The notes under the pieces are model-generated. The model was given only the letters and a program-made list of their open reading frames with translations, made no database searches and had not been told where the DNA came from. From Mesonia algae (GTDB lineage Bacteria; Bacteroidota; Bacteroidia; Flavobacteriales; Flavobacteriaceae): DNA of 64,000 bases. This document shows positions 1-8,124 of this stretch, one piece after another (position 1 is the stretch's first letter; each line of letters opens with the position of its first letter). Made by a program: the position numbers and the translations under genes. The stretch covers positions 330,574 to 394,573 of the forward strand of contig NZ_QKYV01000001.1 of the NCBI RefSeq assembly GCF_003253545.1, in the 5' to 3' direction.

Positions 1-268
1 AAACCTCATCTCCAATAGGCATTTGAATAGGATTTCCTGTAGCAACAACTGCTGTACCACGGCTTAAACCGTCGGCAGAATCCATTGCGATAGTTCTAAC
101 AGTATTCTCTCCAATATGAGATTGAACCTCAAGAACTAATATAGAGCCATCTTTATTAGTGATTTCTAACGAATCGTAAATCTTTGGTAACTCAGCGTTT
201 TCTGTGTTAAACTCAACATCAACAACAGGACCGATAATTTGTGCAACTTTACCTGTAACTTTAGACAT
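1..268 (-). CDS. atpD: ATP synthase F1 subunit beta (partial, N-terminal 89 residues)
   Basis: The reading frame opens at an ATG on the minus strand (complement of 266-268) and runs off the left edge of the window. The translation begins [20 protein letters not shown], the characteristic N-terminal beta-barrel domain of the catalytic beta subunit of F1F0 ATP synthase, and continues with [26 protein letters not shown], as in AtpD. The nucleotide-binding domain with the Walker A motif lies outside the window. It follows glmS on the same strand after a 114-bp gap that holds its own TAnnTTTG promoter box, so it is probably transcribed independently, perhaps with atpC beyond the edge. Confidence 0.96.
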   Translation of the reverse strand, partial: MSKVTGKVAQIIGPVVDVEFNTENAELPKIYDSLEITNKDGSILVLEVQSHIGENTVRTIAMDSADGLSRGTAVVATGNPIQMPIGDEV

Positions 269-328
269 TATCTAATTGTTTAATTTATAGTTTTTAATAT
301 AGAAAAAAATGCTTGCTTTTTCCGGCTG

Positions 329-336
329 CAAAGATA
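329..336 (-). promoter_or_regulatory. Candidate -7 promoter box for atpD
   Basis: The minus strand reads TATCTTTG, an exact match to the Bacteroidota -7 consensus TAnnTTTG, about 60 bp before the atpD start codon and downstream of the glmS stop. No convincing -33 TTG lies at the expected distance. Inference from consensus only. Confidence 0.55.
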
Positions 337-382
337 GATTATTTTCATGAAATAAAACATCCCTATTTTTGAAAATTAATTA

Positions 383-2230
383 TTATTCTACAGTTACCGA
401 TTTTGCAAGGTTTCTAGGTTGATCTACATTCTTATTTAACATTACAGCTATATGGTATGAAAGTAGCTGAAGCGGAATTGTTGTTAACAATGGTGTAAAT
501 GCTTCTATAGTATCTGGCACTTCAATTACATAATTAGCCATAGACCTTACATCTTCATCTCCTTCTGTCACAATACCTATAATTCTTCCTTCCCTAGATT
601 TAATCTCTTGAATATTACTTACTACCTTCTCATAATGACCTTTCTTAGTAGCAATAACCACTACTGGCATTTTTTCATCAATTAAAGCAATAGGACCATG
701 TTTCATTTCGGCAGCTGGATAACCCTCTGCGTGAATGTATGAGATTTCTTTTAATTTTAACGCCCCTTCTAAAGCAACAGGAAAATTAAATCCTCTTCCT
801 AAATATAAGAAATTAGCAGCATTCATATATTTCTTAGCTACCTCCTTAATATGATCATTCGCCTCTAAGGCTTTTTTAATCTTTCCAGGAATTAAGTCTA
901 GCTCTTGTAAGTGATAGTGAAAATCTGCATTATTAATCTCTCCTTTAGCTTTAGCTAATTTTAGCGCTATTAAACTCAACACTGTAATTTGCGTTGTAAA
1001 AGCTTTTGTTGAAGCGACTCCAATCTCTGGACCTGCATGAGTATATGCCCCTGCATGTGTTTCTCTAGAAATAGAAGATCCAACAACATTACATACTCCA
1101 AATACAAATGCTCCCTTTTCTTTAGCTAACTTAATTGCCGCCATCGTATCTGCAGTTTCTCCAGATTGGGAAATTGCAATAACCACATCATTCTTATTGA
1201 TGATAGGATTTCTATATCTAAATTCTGAAGCATATTCTACTTCAACAGGTATTCTTGCAATATCTTCAAAAATATATTCAGCTACTAAACCTGCGTGCCA
1301 AGAGGTGCCGCAAGCTACAATTATAATACGCTTGGCGTTTGTGAATTTTTCAATATTGTCATCAACACCTGCCATTCTTATAATGCCTTTATCAACTAGC
1401 ATTCTACCTCTATAGGTATCTACAATAGCATTTGGTTGTTCATAAATTTCTTTAAGCATAAAGTGGTCGTAACCCCCTTTTTCTATCTGCTCTAAATTCA
1501 TTTGTAACTCTTGAACGTAAGGATCTACAGAAGAGTCATTTTTAATTTCTCTTACTTTAACTTCTCTACCAAGACGAACAATAGCCATTTCTCCGTCTTC
1601 AAGATAAATAGCATTTTTAGTAAATTCAATAAAAGGAGATGCATCTGAAGCTATAAAAAACTCATCTTCCCCCACTCCAATAGCTAGTGGACTTCCTAAA
1701 CGAGCAACAACAATTTCGTCGGGTTTATTTCTATCAAACACAGCGATCGCATACGCCCCAATAGTTTGATTTAATGCAATCTGAACTGCTTTCCCTAATT
1801 TTACATTTTCTTTATTCTTAACATCTTCAATAAGATTCACTAATACCTCAGTGTCTGTATCAGACTTAAAAGTATATCCTCTTTTAATTAATTCTTTTTT
1901 TAATGCATCATAGTTTTCAATTATTCCGTTGTGAATGATAACTAAATCTTCAGAATTAGAATAATGAGGATGTGAATTAACATCATTTGGCACCCCGTGA
2001 GTTGCCCAACGTGTGTGACCTATACCTATATTTCCTTGAGAAACCCCTTCAGCTTCCATCTTATTCTTAAGGTCGAGAACTTTACCTTTGGTTTTACAAA
2101 CATTAAGATTTACACCATCATAAAGTGCAATTCCTGCACTGTCATAACCTCTATACTCTAATCGTTGTAACCCTTTTAAAACAATAGGATAAGCATCTCT
2201 TTTTCCAATATAACCTACAATTCCACACAT
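383..2230 (-). CDS. glmS: Glutamine--fructose-6-phosphate aminotransferase (isomerizing)
   Basis: This 615-residue protein makes glucosamine-6-phosphate from fructose-6-phosphate and glutamine, the first step of UDP-GlcNAc and cell-envelope synthesis. It starts MCGIVGYIG, so that removal of Met exposes the N-terminal nucleophile cysteine of the class II glutaminase domain (about residues 2-220). Two SIS domains follow, with CGTSWHAG and SQSGETADT in the first, and the conserved C-terminal end NLAKSVTVE. Length is typical for the family. It lies 2 bp after the DUF4270 gene and has no promoter box of its own that I can see, so it is likely co-transcribed with it. No glmS ribozyme is evident, as expected outside Firmicutes. 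Confidence 0.98.
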   Translation of the reverse strand: MCGIVGYIGKRDAYPIVLKGLQRLEYRGYDSAGIALYDGVNLNVCKTKGKVLDLKNKMEAEGVSQGNIGIGHTRWATHGVPNDVNSHPHYSNSEDLVIIHNGIIENYDALKKELIKRGYTFKSDTDTEVLVNLIEDVKNKENVKLGKAVQIALNQTIGAYAIAVFDRNKPDEIVVARLGSPLAIGVGEDEFFIASDASPFIEFTKNAIYLEDGEMAIVRLGREVKVREIKNDSSVDPYVQELQMNLEQIEKGGYDHFMLKEIYEQPNAIVDTYRGRMLVDKGIIRMAGVDDNIEKFTNAKRIIIVACGTSWHAGLVAEYIFEDIARIPVEVEYASEFRYRNPIINKNDVVIAISQSGETADTMAAIKLAKEKGAFVFGVCNVVGSSISRETHAGAYTHAGPEIGVASTKAFTTQITVLSLIALKLAKAKGEINNADFHYHLQELDLIPGKIKKALEANDHIKEVAKKYMNAANFLYLGRGFNFPVALEGALKLKEISYIHAEGYPAAEMKHGPIALIDEKMPVVVIATKKGHYEKVVSNIQEIKSREGRIIGIVTEGDEDVRSMANYVIEVPDTIEAFTPLLTTIPLQLLSYHIAVMLNKNVDQPRNLAKSVTVE

Positions 2231-2232
2231 AA

Positions 2233-3786
2233 CTAATTTGATTCTGTATAATAAATATTAAGCTTCAATCTGTTTTCTCCAGGCTCTTCTGGCCCATACA
2301 AAACAGTGCTTTGAGGAGTATTCAACATAGGTGAAGGAATGACCTCTAATTGATACTCTTCATCTACATTCTCTTCACCTTCAACCTCTGCTTTCACAGG
2401 ATTAAAAATGTTCACATTATTACTAACAACTAAACCAAGACGTGTATTAGTAGAATCTTTATTAATAATATCGCTTACATGAGAAGTTAATCTAATTTTA
2501 TAGAACCTTCTTCCACTATCATCATCGTCCAACCTACTTAAATGAATTAGCCTAGAGTTAAGAGGACTATTATCATTTGCACTTACGTCAAACGTATAAT
2601 CTTGTAACACTCTATTATTTTTAATATCGTAGATAAACAGTCGTTCTGGTTGATTATGATCTTCGTTTACTTCATTCTCATCAACGTAAAAGGTCAGATT
2701 CGCATCATTGATTAACCAATCTGAAGACCTTAAAGTTTCTAACTCTGCTGGATCTGTAAATAAATCTATGATTGCCATAGACCCCTGCCCCCCTTTTAAG
2801 TAGATATTATCACCAGATGGAATATTTTGATCATCTGTATTCATTACATTGATGATATTAGATCCAAAAAACAATGAATATTCATTTTTTTCTATTTCTT
2901 CTTCAGATGGATTTTCAATTTCAGAAGTTCTAAAATATAAACTTATTTTAGCTTCATCAGATCTCATATTCAACAAAGAAAGAGCACTTATAGGCTCACC
3001 TGAAGTATTAACAGGCTTTATATACAAACCTCTAAAAAAGTTTTGGAAATTAGAATTACTTAATAATTCTGATGAACCTGATCTATTTATTATTAAATCT
3101 TCAAAAAACTCTACAGGTAGATCTATTCTTGCTCGAGGACTATGAGCTCTAGCTACGGTATCAAGCTCTCCTTGAGAATCGAAACTTCTATAATACACCT
3201 CACCTGAGTTAGGAACAAAATTTTCTTCAATATGAAAAGGCGTAGGTTCTAAGAAACTTTCAAAGAGATTCCCCTGATTAGAATAATATGCTTGAGCAGC
3301 ATAATTATTTTCTGGATCTTGACTTCGCAAGAAATAATTTGAGCGATAAAATTCTAGCTTCACAGAAGAGTTAACATAAACAGAATCTAACTTATACTGT
3401 ATACCCTCTTCATCTTGTGATATGGCAGTACTATAATACGGAATAGTCAACACTACACTATCTAATTCTGGAAATGCACCAAAATCTGGATCTGGATTTT
3501 GAAGACTTAATTGCGTTAGAATGCTTGCTGAATAATTTCCATAGATATCATCATTATAAAAGCCAAGCGAGTAGCTATTCAGTAAATTAGATTGCATTTT
3601 AACTAATGGTTTTGTAGAAACCTCTATTTGAGAAGAGTCATACAAAAGCGCATTAAAATTATTATTGTTTACTAAGCTGCTTCCTGTTTCTGAAAAATCA
3701 TCTTCGCAAGAGGCGGTGAATAAAACTATTCCTAAAAGTAGGAAAGTTAACCTGCTTAATTCTTTCATATAATTATTCTTTTTCAT
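2233..3786 (-). CDS. DUF4270 family lipoprotein
   Basis: The 517-residue product has a hydrophobic N-terminal segment ending in a lipobox (LFTASC, Cys27 from the first Met), then a serine- and asparagine-rich mature part predicted to be mostly beta structure. This is the layout of DUF4270 proteins, which in flavobacteria sit between the starch-synthase-like gene and glmS, as here. The function is unknown; export and anchoring in an outer layer are inferred from the signal. The longest start (3786) overlaps the upstream gene by 14 bp; an ATG at 3768 (MKELSRLTF) lies just after the upstream stop and is an equally good start, giving 511 residues. Confidence 0.85.
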   Translation of the reverse strand: MKKNNYMKELSRLTFLLLGIVLFTASCEDDFSETGSSLVNNNNFNALLYDSSQIEVSTKPLVKMQSNLLNSYSLGFYNDDIYGNYSASILTQLSLQNPDPDFGAFPELDSVVLTIPYYSTAISQDEEGIQYKLDSVYVNSSVKLEFYRSNYFLRSQDPENNYAAQAYYSNQGNLFESFLEPTPFHIEENFVPNSGEVYYRSFDSQGELDTVARAHSPRARIDLPVEFFEDLIINRSGSSELLSNSNFQNFFRGLYIKPVNTSGEPISALSLLNMRSDEAKISLYFRTSEIENPSEEEIEKNEYSLFFGSNIINVMNTDDQNIPSGDNIYLKGGQGSMAIIDLFTDPAELETLRSSDWLINDANLTFYVDENEVNEDHNQPERLFIYDIKNNRVLQDYTFDVSANDNSPLNSRLIHLSRLDDDDSGRRFYKIRLTSHVSDIINKDSTNTRLGLVVSNNVNIFNPVKAEVEGEENVDEEYQLEVIPSPMLNTPQSTVLYGPEEPGENRLKLNIYYTESN

Positions 3787-4591
3787 TTAAGACTTCAGTT
3801 AAATAAAAGTCTTGATAAGCCTGAGCAAATTCTTCTTTAGATTTATACTCTAATACTGGCATGTCTTTTTCTTTCAGATAGTTTTCTAATTCTTCTGGAA
3901 TTTCTTCACTTCCTTTAATTAAAGCATCTGAATTATCAATAGCCGTTTTCATAATGTTTGAATACGTAGGATTTTTTAAATGCTCTACTACATCATCTTC
4001 CAAACCATCAAACAAAACCTTCATTTGCATCTCTGTATCTAACATATCATCAAAGCCTTTATTGTATATAGAGGTCACAATTTTTGAATTTGAGAATAAA
4101 GGTTCATTTCCGTAATAATTCCTCAAGTAAAGAGGAAGAAGAGATGCCAACCACCCATGTACATGAATTATATCTGGAGACCAATTCAATTTCTTAACCG
4201 TTTCGATTACACCTTTGGCAAAAAAGATTGCTCTCTCATCGTTATCTTCAAAAAGATTACCATCTTCATCTGTAAAGGTTGCTTTACGTTTAAAGTAATC
4301 TTCATTATCAATAAAATAAACCTGCATGCGTTCTTTAGGAACAGAGGCCACCTTTATTATTAAAGGCATGTCTAAGTCATTGATGACTAAATTCATTCCA
4401 GAAAGACGAATTACCTCATGCAATTGATGTCTTCTTTCATTAATATTCCCAAACCTTGGCATAAAAATACGAATTTGCCCGCCTTGATTGTTAATCATTC
4501 GAGGTGCCTCAAATGACATAGATGATATTTCGGTTTCGGGTAAATAAGGAATTACCTCTGAAGATACATACAAAATGCGCTTATCTTTCAT
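3773..4591 (-). CDS. Glycogen/starch synthase catalytic-domain protein (short form)
   Basis: The start is placed at the ATG at 4591 (MKDKRILYVSSEVIPY), giving 272 residues. The beginning matches the GT5 starch synthase N-terminal fold, including YVSSEVIPY..ETEISSM and HVHGWLASLLPLYL (the usual DWH region). Full glycogen synthases are about 470 residues; this protein holds only the N-terminal Rossmann half and lacks the C-terminal GT-B domain, the usual state of the flavobacterial homologue next to panC. Whether it is an active synthase is therefore doubtful. A longer frame upstream of 4591 is rejected because it crosses the divergent promoter. It heads an apparent operon with the DUF4270 gene and glmS. 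Confidence 0.82.
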   Translation of the reverse strand: MKDKRILYVSSEVIPYLPETEISSMSFEAPRMINNQGGQIRIFMPRFGNINERRHQLHEVIRLSGMNLVINDLDMPLIIKVASVPKERMQVYFIDNEDYFKRKATFTDEDGNLFEDNDERAIFFAKGVIETVKKLNWSPDIIHVHGWLASLLPLYLRNYYGNEPLFSNSKIVTSIYNKGFDDMLDTEMQMKVLFDGLEDDVVEHLKNPTYSNIMKTAIDNSDALIKGSEEIPEELENYLKEKDMPVLEYKSKEEFAQAYQDFYLTEVLNEKE

Positions 4592-4635
4592 AAATGATAT
4601 ACTATTGCTATTAACTATTAACGATAAAAAACAGG

Positions 4636-4643
4636 CAAAATTA
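4636..4643 (-). promoter_or_regulatory. Candidate -7 box for the starch synthase-DUF4270-glmS operon
   Basis: The minus strand reads TAATTTTG, matching TAnnTTTG, 44 nt before the ATG at 4591. It is back to back with the panC box on the other strand, so the 40-bp stretch between them forms a compact divergent promoter. A clear -33 TTG is not seen. Confidence 0.55.
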
Positions 4644-4674
4644 CAAAATTTTATGCAGTTTACCAGTAATATAT

Positions 4675-4682
4675 TAATTTTG
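4675..4682 (+). promoter_or_regulatory. Candidate -7 box for panC
   Basis: TAATTTTG on the plus strand matches TAnnTTTG and lies 21 nt before the GTG at 4704. Because an upstream in-frame ATG at 4653 would be outside the transcript, this box helps decide the panC start. Confidence 0.6.
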
Positions 4683-4703
4683 CACAACTTAAACATAAAC
4701 CGC

Positions 4704-5555
4704 GTGCAGCTATTCAAAGAAAAAAAAGCACTTAGAGACTTTCTATCTGCTGAAAAAACAAGCAATAAAACAATAGGTTTTGTTCCTACAATGGGAGCAC
4801 TCCATGAAGGTCATCTATCGTTAATTGAATTTGCACAAACAACTTGTGAGGTTGTTGTTGTAAGTATTTTTGTCAACCCAACTCAATTTAATAATAAAGA
4901 AGATTTAGAAAAATACCCTAGAACTTTAGATAATGATATTCAACTAATAGAAGAGAAATTCTCTGGAGGTATTGTGATATTCGCCCCAAATGCACAAGAA
5001 ATTTACGGAAAAGAAATTCTGTCTTCTCATTTTGATTTTGGGTCTGTGGCGACCTTTATGGAAGGTAAATATAGAGATGGTCATTTTAACGGAGTAGGAA
5101 CTGTTGTAAAAAAATTATTTGAAGTAGTAGAACCAGACAAAGCCTTTTTTGGTGAAAAAGACTACCAGCAACTACTTATCATCAAAAAGCTTGTAGAACT
5201 CACAAAACTTCCCGTAGAAGTTATTGGCTGTAAAATAAACAGAGAAGAAAATGGTTTAGCGAGAAGCTCAAGAAACTCTTTACTCTCTATAGACGATAAA
5301 GCAGAATCTTCTTTTATTTATGAGAGTTTACAAGAAGCAAAGAACAACTTTGGCATAAAATCTGTTAAAGATATTGAAAAGGATATTAAATTTGCCTTCG
5401 AGAATCATCCTCTATTGCAGTTAGAATATTTTGAAATCGCTAACGCCCAGACCTTAGAGCCTTTTTCAGAGTCAAAGCAAGAAGAAAAATACCGCGCATT
5501 TATAGCGGCTTATGCGAAAAATGTAAGGTTAATTGATAACATTGCACTAAACTAA
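4704..5555 (+). CDS. panC: Pantothenate synthetase
   Basis: PanC condenses pantoate and beta-alanine with ATP to give pantothenate for coenzyme A. From the GTG at 4704 the protein has 283 residues, the normal length, and carries [10 protein letters not shown] (about residues 28-37, with the two ATP-binding histidines), [10 protein letters not shown], and the [11 protein letters not shown] motif. The frame stays open upstream to 4575, but the promoter box at 4675-4682 and alignment with the family, whose proteins begin about 25 residues before [10 protein letters not shown], favour the GTG. panD follows after 19 bp and supplies the beta-alanine, so the two form a small pantothenate operon. Confidence 0.95.
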   Translation: MQLFKEKKALRDFLSAEKTSNKTIGFVPTMGALHEGHLSLIEFAQTTCEVVVVSIFVNPTQFNNKEDLEKYPRTLDNDIQLIEEKFSGGIVIFAPNAQEIYGKEILSSHFDFGSVATFMEGKYRDGHFNGVGTVVKKLFEVVEPDKAFFGEKDYQQLLIIKKLVELTKLPVEVIGCKINREENGLARSSRNSLLSIDDKAESSFIYESLQEAKNNFGIKSVKDIEKDIKFAFENHPLLQLEYFEIANAQTLEPFSESKQEEKYRAFIAAYAKNVRLIDNIALN

Positions 5556-5574
5556 AAGTTTTAAACAAAAAGAA

Positions 5575-5925
5575 ATGCAAATTCACGTTGTAAAATCTAA
5601 AATTCACCGAGTAAAAGTTACCGGAGCCGACTTAAATTACATTGGTAGTATTACTATTGATGAAGATCTTATGGATGCTGCTAATATTGTGGAAGGTGAA
5701 AAAGTACAAATTGTAAATAATAACAATGGCGAAAGGCTAGAGACCTACGCTATTCCCGGACCTAGAAATTCTGGAGAAATTTGTTTAAATGGTGCTGCAG
5801 CAAGAAAAGTTGCAAAAGGAGATGTGCTTATTCTAATCACTTACGGCATAATGAGCCTTGAGGAAGCAAAAACTTTTAAGCCATCAATTGTTTTCCCTAA
5901 TGAAGAAAACAACCTCCTAAATTAA
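5575..5925 (+). CDS. panD: Aspartate 1-decarboxylase proenzyme
   Basis: This 116-residue pyruvoyl enzyme decarboxylates aspartate to beta-alanine, the substrate of PanC encoded just upstream. The self-cleavage site Gly24-Ser25 is present in YIGSITID, with Lys9 and Tyr/Asn positions of the family around it, and the C-terminal part has the conserved LNGAAAR segment. The length is normal. A YbhN-like membrane protein gene begins 10 bp after its stop, which suggests that transcription continues. Confidence 0.96.
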   Translation: MQIHVVKSKIHRVKVTGADLNYIGSITIDEDLMDAANIVEGEKVQIVNNNNGERLETYAIPGPRNSGEICLNGAAARKVAKGDVLILITYGIMSLEEAKTFKPSIVFPNEENNLLN

Positions 5926-5935
5926 CACCTTTCTT

Positions 5936-6901
5936 TTGAAAAAAAAGAAAATTATAAAATCCCTTAAAATTATACTCCCACTTTTGTTGGGAGTTTTTTT
6001 AATTGGGTTATCTATATATAAATCTACTCAAGAAGAAAGAAATCAACTTTATGAAAATATCATAAATGCAGATTTACTTTTTGTATTTCTATCCCTTATT
6101 TGTGGTATTTTATCTCACCTTTCTAGAGCCTATCGATGGAAGTTTTTATTAAGTCCTATGGGATATAAAATAAAACTTCACAACAGTTTTATGGCGGTTA
6201 TGTCTGGTTATTTAGCCAATTTAGGTATTCCAAGATCTGGTGAAGTATTAAGAGGAGCTAGTATCGCTACCTACGAAAATGTCCCCTTTGAGAAAGCGTT
6301 CGGAACAATTATTTCAGAGAGAGTGGCAGATTTAGTGATGCTCCTTCTTATTTTAACGATCGCCTTTATTTCCCAAACCCAATATATATTATTAGTGATT
6401 GAGACTTATCAAATCAATCCATTTATGGGAATTTTGGTATTAGCAAGCTTATTCTTTTTGGGCCTCTTATTGTTAAAAATCCTTAAAAAATCACACATCC
6501 CTTTCATTATAAAAATTAGAAAATTTGGAATAGGAATTTTAGAAGGCATGAAAAGCATCCTCACTATGAAAAACAAGTATGCCTTTATTTTTCATACTAT
6601 TTTCATTTGGCTTATGTACCTTCTTATGTTTTATCTTATCAAATTTGCTGTCCCAGGAGCATCTACAATTAGCATAGGACAAATTCTTGTAGCATTTGTC
6701 GTAGGCTCCTTTGCAATCTCTGTCACCAACGGTGGCGTTGGCGTTTATCCGATTGCAATTGGCGCAGTGCTTGCGCTTTACGGAATAAACCAACAAACTG
6801 GCGAAGCTTTTGGATGGGTTATTTGGGGATCACAAACGCTTTTAAACCTAGTTATTGGTAGTTTGTCAATTTTTTTAATCCCTGTAGTAAATAAAAAGTA
6901 A
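5936..6901 (+). CDS. YbhN/lysylphosphatidylglycerol synthase-type membrane protein
   Basis: The start is a TTG at 5936 and the product has 321 residues with about eight hydrophobic segments. The conserved core of the LPG_synthase_TM (YbhN/UPF0104) family is visible: a charged loop LSRAYRWKFLL near residue 65, GYLANLGIPRSGEVLRGA near residue 95, and TNGGVGVYPIAIG near residue 270. The soluble LysPG synthetase domain of MprF is absent, so the protein is unlikely to aminoacylate lipids; a role as lipid flippase or transporter is only inferred for this family. It follows panD by 10 bp, a linkage that is common in flavobacteria. Confidence 0.85.
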   Translation: MKKKKIIKSLKIILPLLLGVFLIGLSIYKSTQEERNQLYENIINADLLFVFLSLICGILSHLSRAYRWKFLLSPMGYKIKLHNSFMAVMSGYLANLGIPRSGEVLRGASIATYENVPFEKAFGTIISERVADLVMLLLILTIAFISQTQYILLVIETYQINPFMGILVLASLFFLGLLLLKILKKSHIPFIIKIRKFGIGILEGMKSILTMKNKYAFIFHTIFIWLMYLLMFYLIKFAVPGASTISIGQILVAFVVGSFAISVTNGGVGVYPIAIGAVLALYGINQQTGEAFGWVIWGSQTLLNLVIGSLSIFLIPVVNKK

Positions 6902-6940
6902 TTTTTTCATAACTTATAAGGCAATTTCAAAGCCAACTAA

Positions 6941-8092
6941 ATGAAAAAAACTATACTACTTCTATGCTCCCTTATAGCTTCTTCTCAACTAGGATTCAGC
7001 CAAGTAGAATACAAAGTGTTGGAATCTGAAAAACTTCAAACTAAGCGGCAACTAAAAATACAGCTTCCGCGGAATTACAAATCCAATGTTAAAAAATCAT
7101 ATCCATTAGTACTTGTATTTGACGGTGATTATTTATTTGAACCTGTCGCTGGTAATGTAGATTATTATAGTTATTGGGAAGATATGCCTGAAGCTTTAGT
7201 GGTAGGAATCAATCAATCTAAAACAAGAATGGATGATACCAAATATGACTTAGAAAATTACCTCCCCGTAGATCAAGGAGCCGATTTTTTTGAATTTATA
7301 GGAGAAGAGTTATTACCTCTTTTAGAGAAAAATTATCGTATCTCTAATTTTAGGATTGTTGTGGGACACGACCTTACGGCGAACTTAATGAATTATTATT
7401 TACTCAAGGAAAATCCCATTTTTGATGGGTATATTAATCTAAGTGCAGATTACACCGATGTTATAAAAAATAACCTACCAGGTATTCTTTCAAAATCTAA
7501 AGAAAAAATTTGGTATTATATAGCTACAGGAACAGATGACGCTGATCTATTAAAAGAAAGCAACCTGCAAATGATTAATAGCCTCAAAGAAATTGAAAAT
7601 GAGAAGCTATATTTTTATGATGATAATTTTGAAGAAGCGACTCACTACTCATTGGTTGGGAGAGCTATTCCTAAAGCAATAGAAGATATTTTTTCAGTTT
7701 ATCGTCCTATCACTTCAAAAGATTACCAAGAAAAAGTACTTAAGACCAAAGGAACTTTTTATAATTATTTGGTAGATAAGTATGAAGTGATTCAAAAATT
7801 ATACGAATTAGATATCAAAATTCGCGTTAGTGATTTTATGACAATTTCATCGGCTATCGAAAAGAAGAAAGAATTTGAACAATATGAAGACCTAGGAAAA
7901 CTAGCACAAAAAGAACATCCCGAAAGTATGATTGGGAGCTACTTTTTAGCACGTTACAATGAAGAGCTTGGAAAACCTAAAAGAGCTCTTAAAGAATATC
8001 AAGAAGCCTTTTCTCTTAATGAAGCTTCATATCTTACTAAAGACATGATGATAGAAAAAATTAACTCGCTTAAAGCGGATTTAGGTTTATAA
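6941..8092 (+). CDS. Esterase-fold (alpha/beta hydrolase) protein without nucleophile serine, with C-terminal TPR-like region
   Basis: The 383-residue protein has a signal peptide (cleavage likely after GFSQ, residue about 21). Residues 25-250 look like the esterase D/ferric-enterobactin-esterase fold: QLPRNY near 44, LVLVFDGDYLF near 58, and a nucleophile elbow near residue 145. The elbow reads VVGHDLTAN where active esterases have G-x-S-x-G, so an Asp replaces the catalytic Ser. A late histidine is present in THYSLVGRAIP. Residues 300-375 form helices resembling a TPR pair. It may bind a ligand or cell-wall component rather than hydrolyse an ester; that is inference. It lies between the YbhN-like gene and radA. 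Confidence 0.75.
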   Translation: MKKTILLLCSLIASSQLGFSQVEYKVLESEKLQTKRQLKIQLPRNYKSNVKKSYPLVLVFDGDYLFEPVAGNVDYYSYWEDMPEALVVGINQSKTRMDDTKYDLENYLPVDQGADFFEFIGEELLPLLEKNYRISNFRIVVGHDLTANLMNYYLLKENPIFDGYINLSADYTDVIKNNLPGILSKSKEKIWYYIATGTDDADLLKESNLQMINSLKEIENEKLYFYDDNFEEATHYSLVGRAIPKAIEDIFSVYRPITSKDYQEKVLKTKGTFYNYLVDKYEVIQKLYELDIKIRVSDFMTISSAIEKKKEFEQYEDLGKLAQKEHPESMIGSYFLARYNEELGKPKRALKEYQEAFSLNEASYLTKDMMIEKINSLKADLGL

Positions 8093-8124
8093 ACTTTCTC
8101 TATTTTAGCTAAAAATATCTTCTA

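Noticed and set aside
383-2230. Possible glmS riboswitch/ribozyme upstream of glmS
   Set aside because: Only 2 bp separate glmS from the previous gene and the element is confined mainly to Firmicutes, so there is no space or expectation for it.
4592-4765. N-terminal extension of the starch-synthase-like protein
   Set aside because: The extra 58 residues overlap panC and the divergent promoter boxes and do not resemble the family; the ATG at 4591 starts exactly at the conserved fold.
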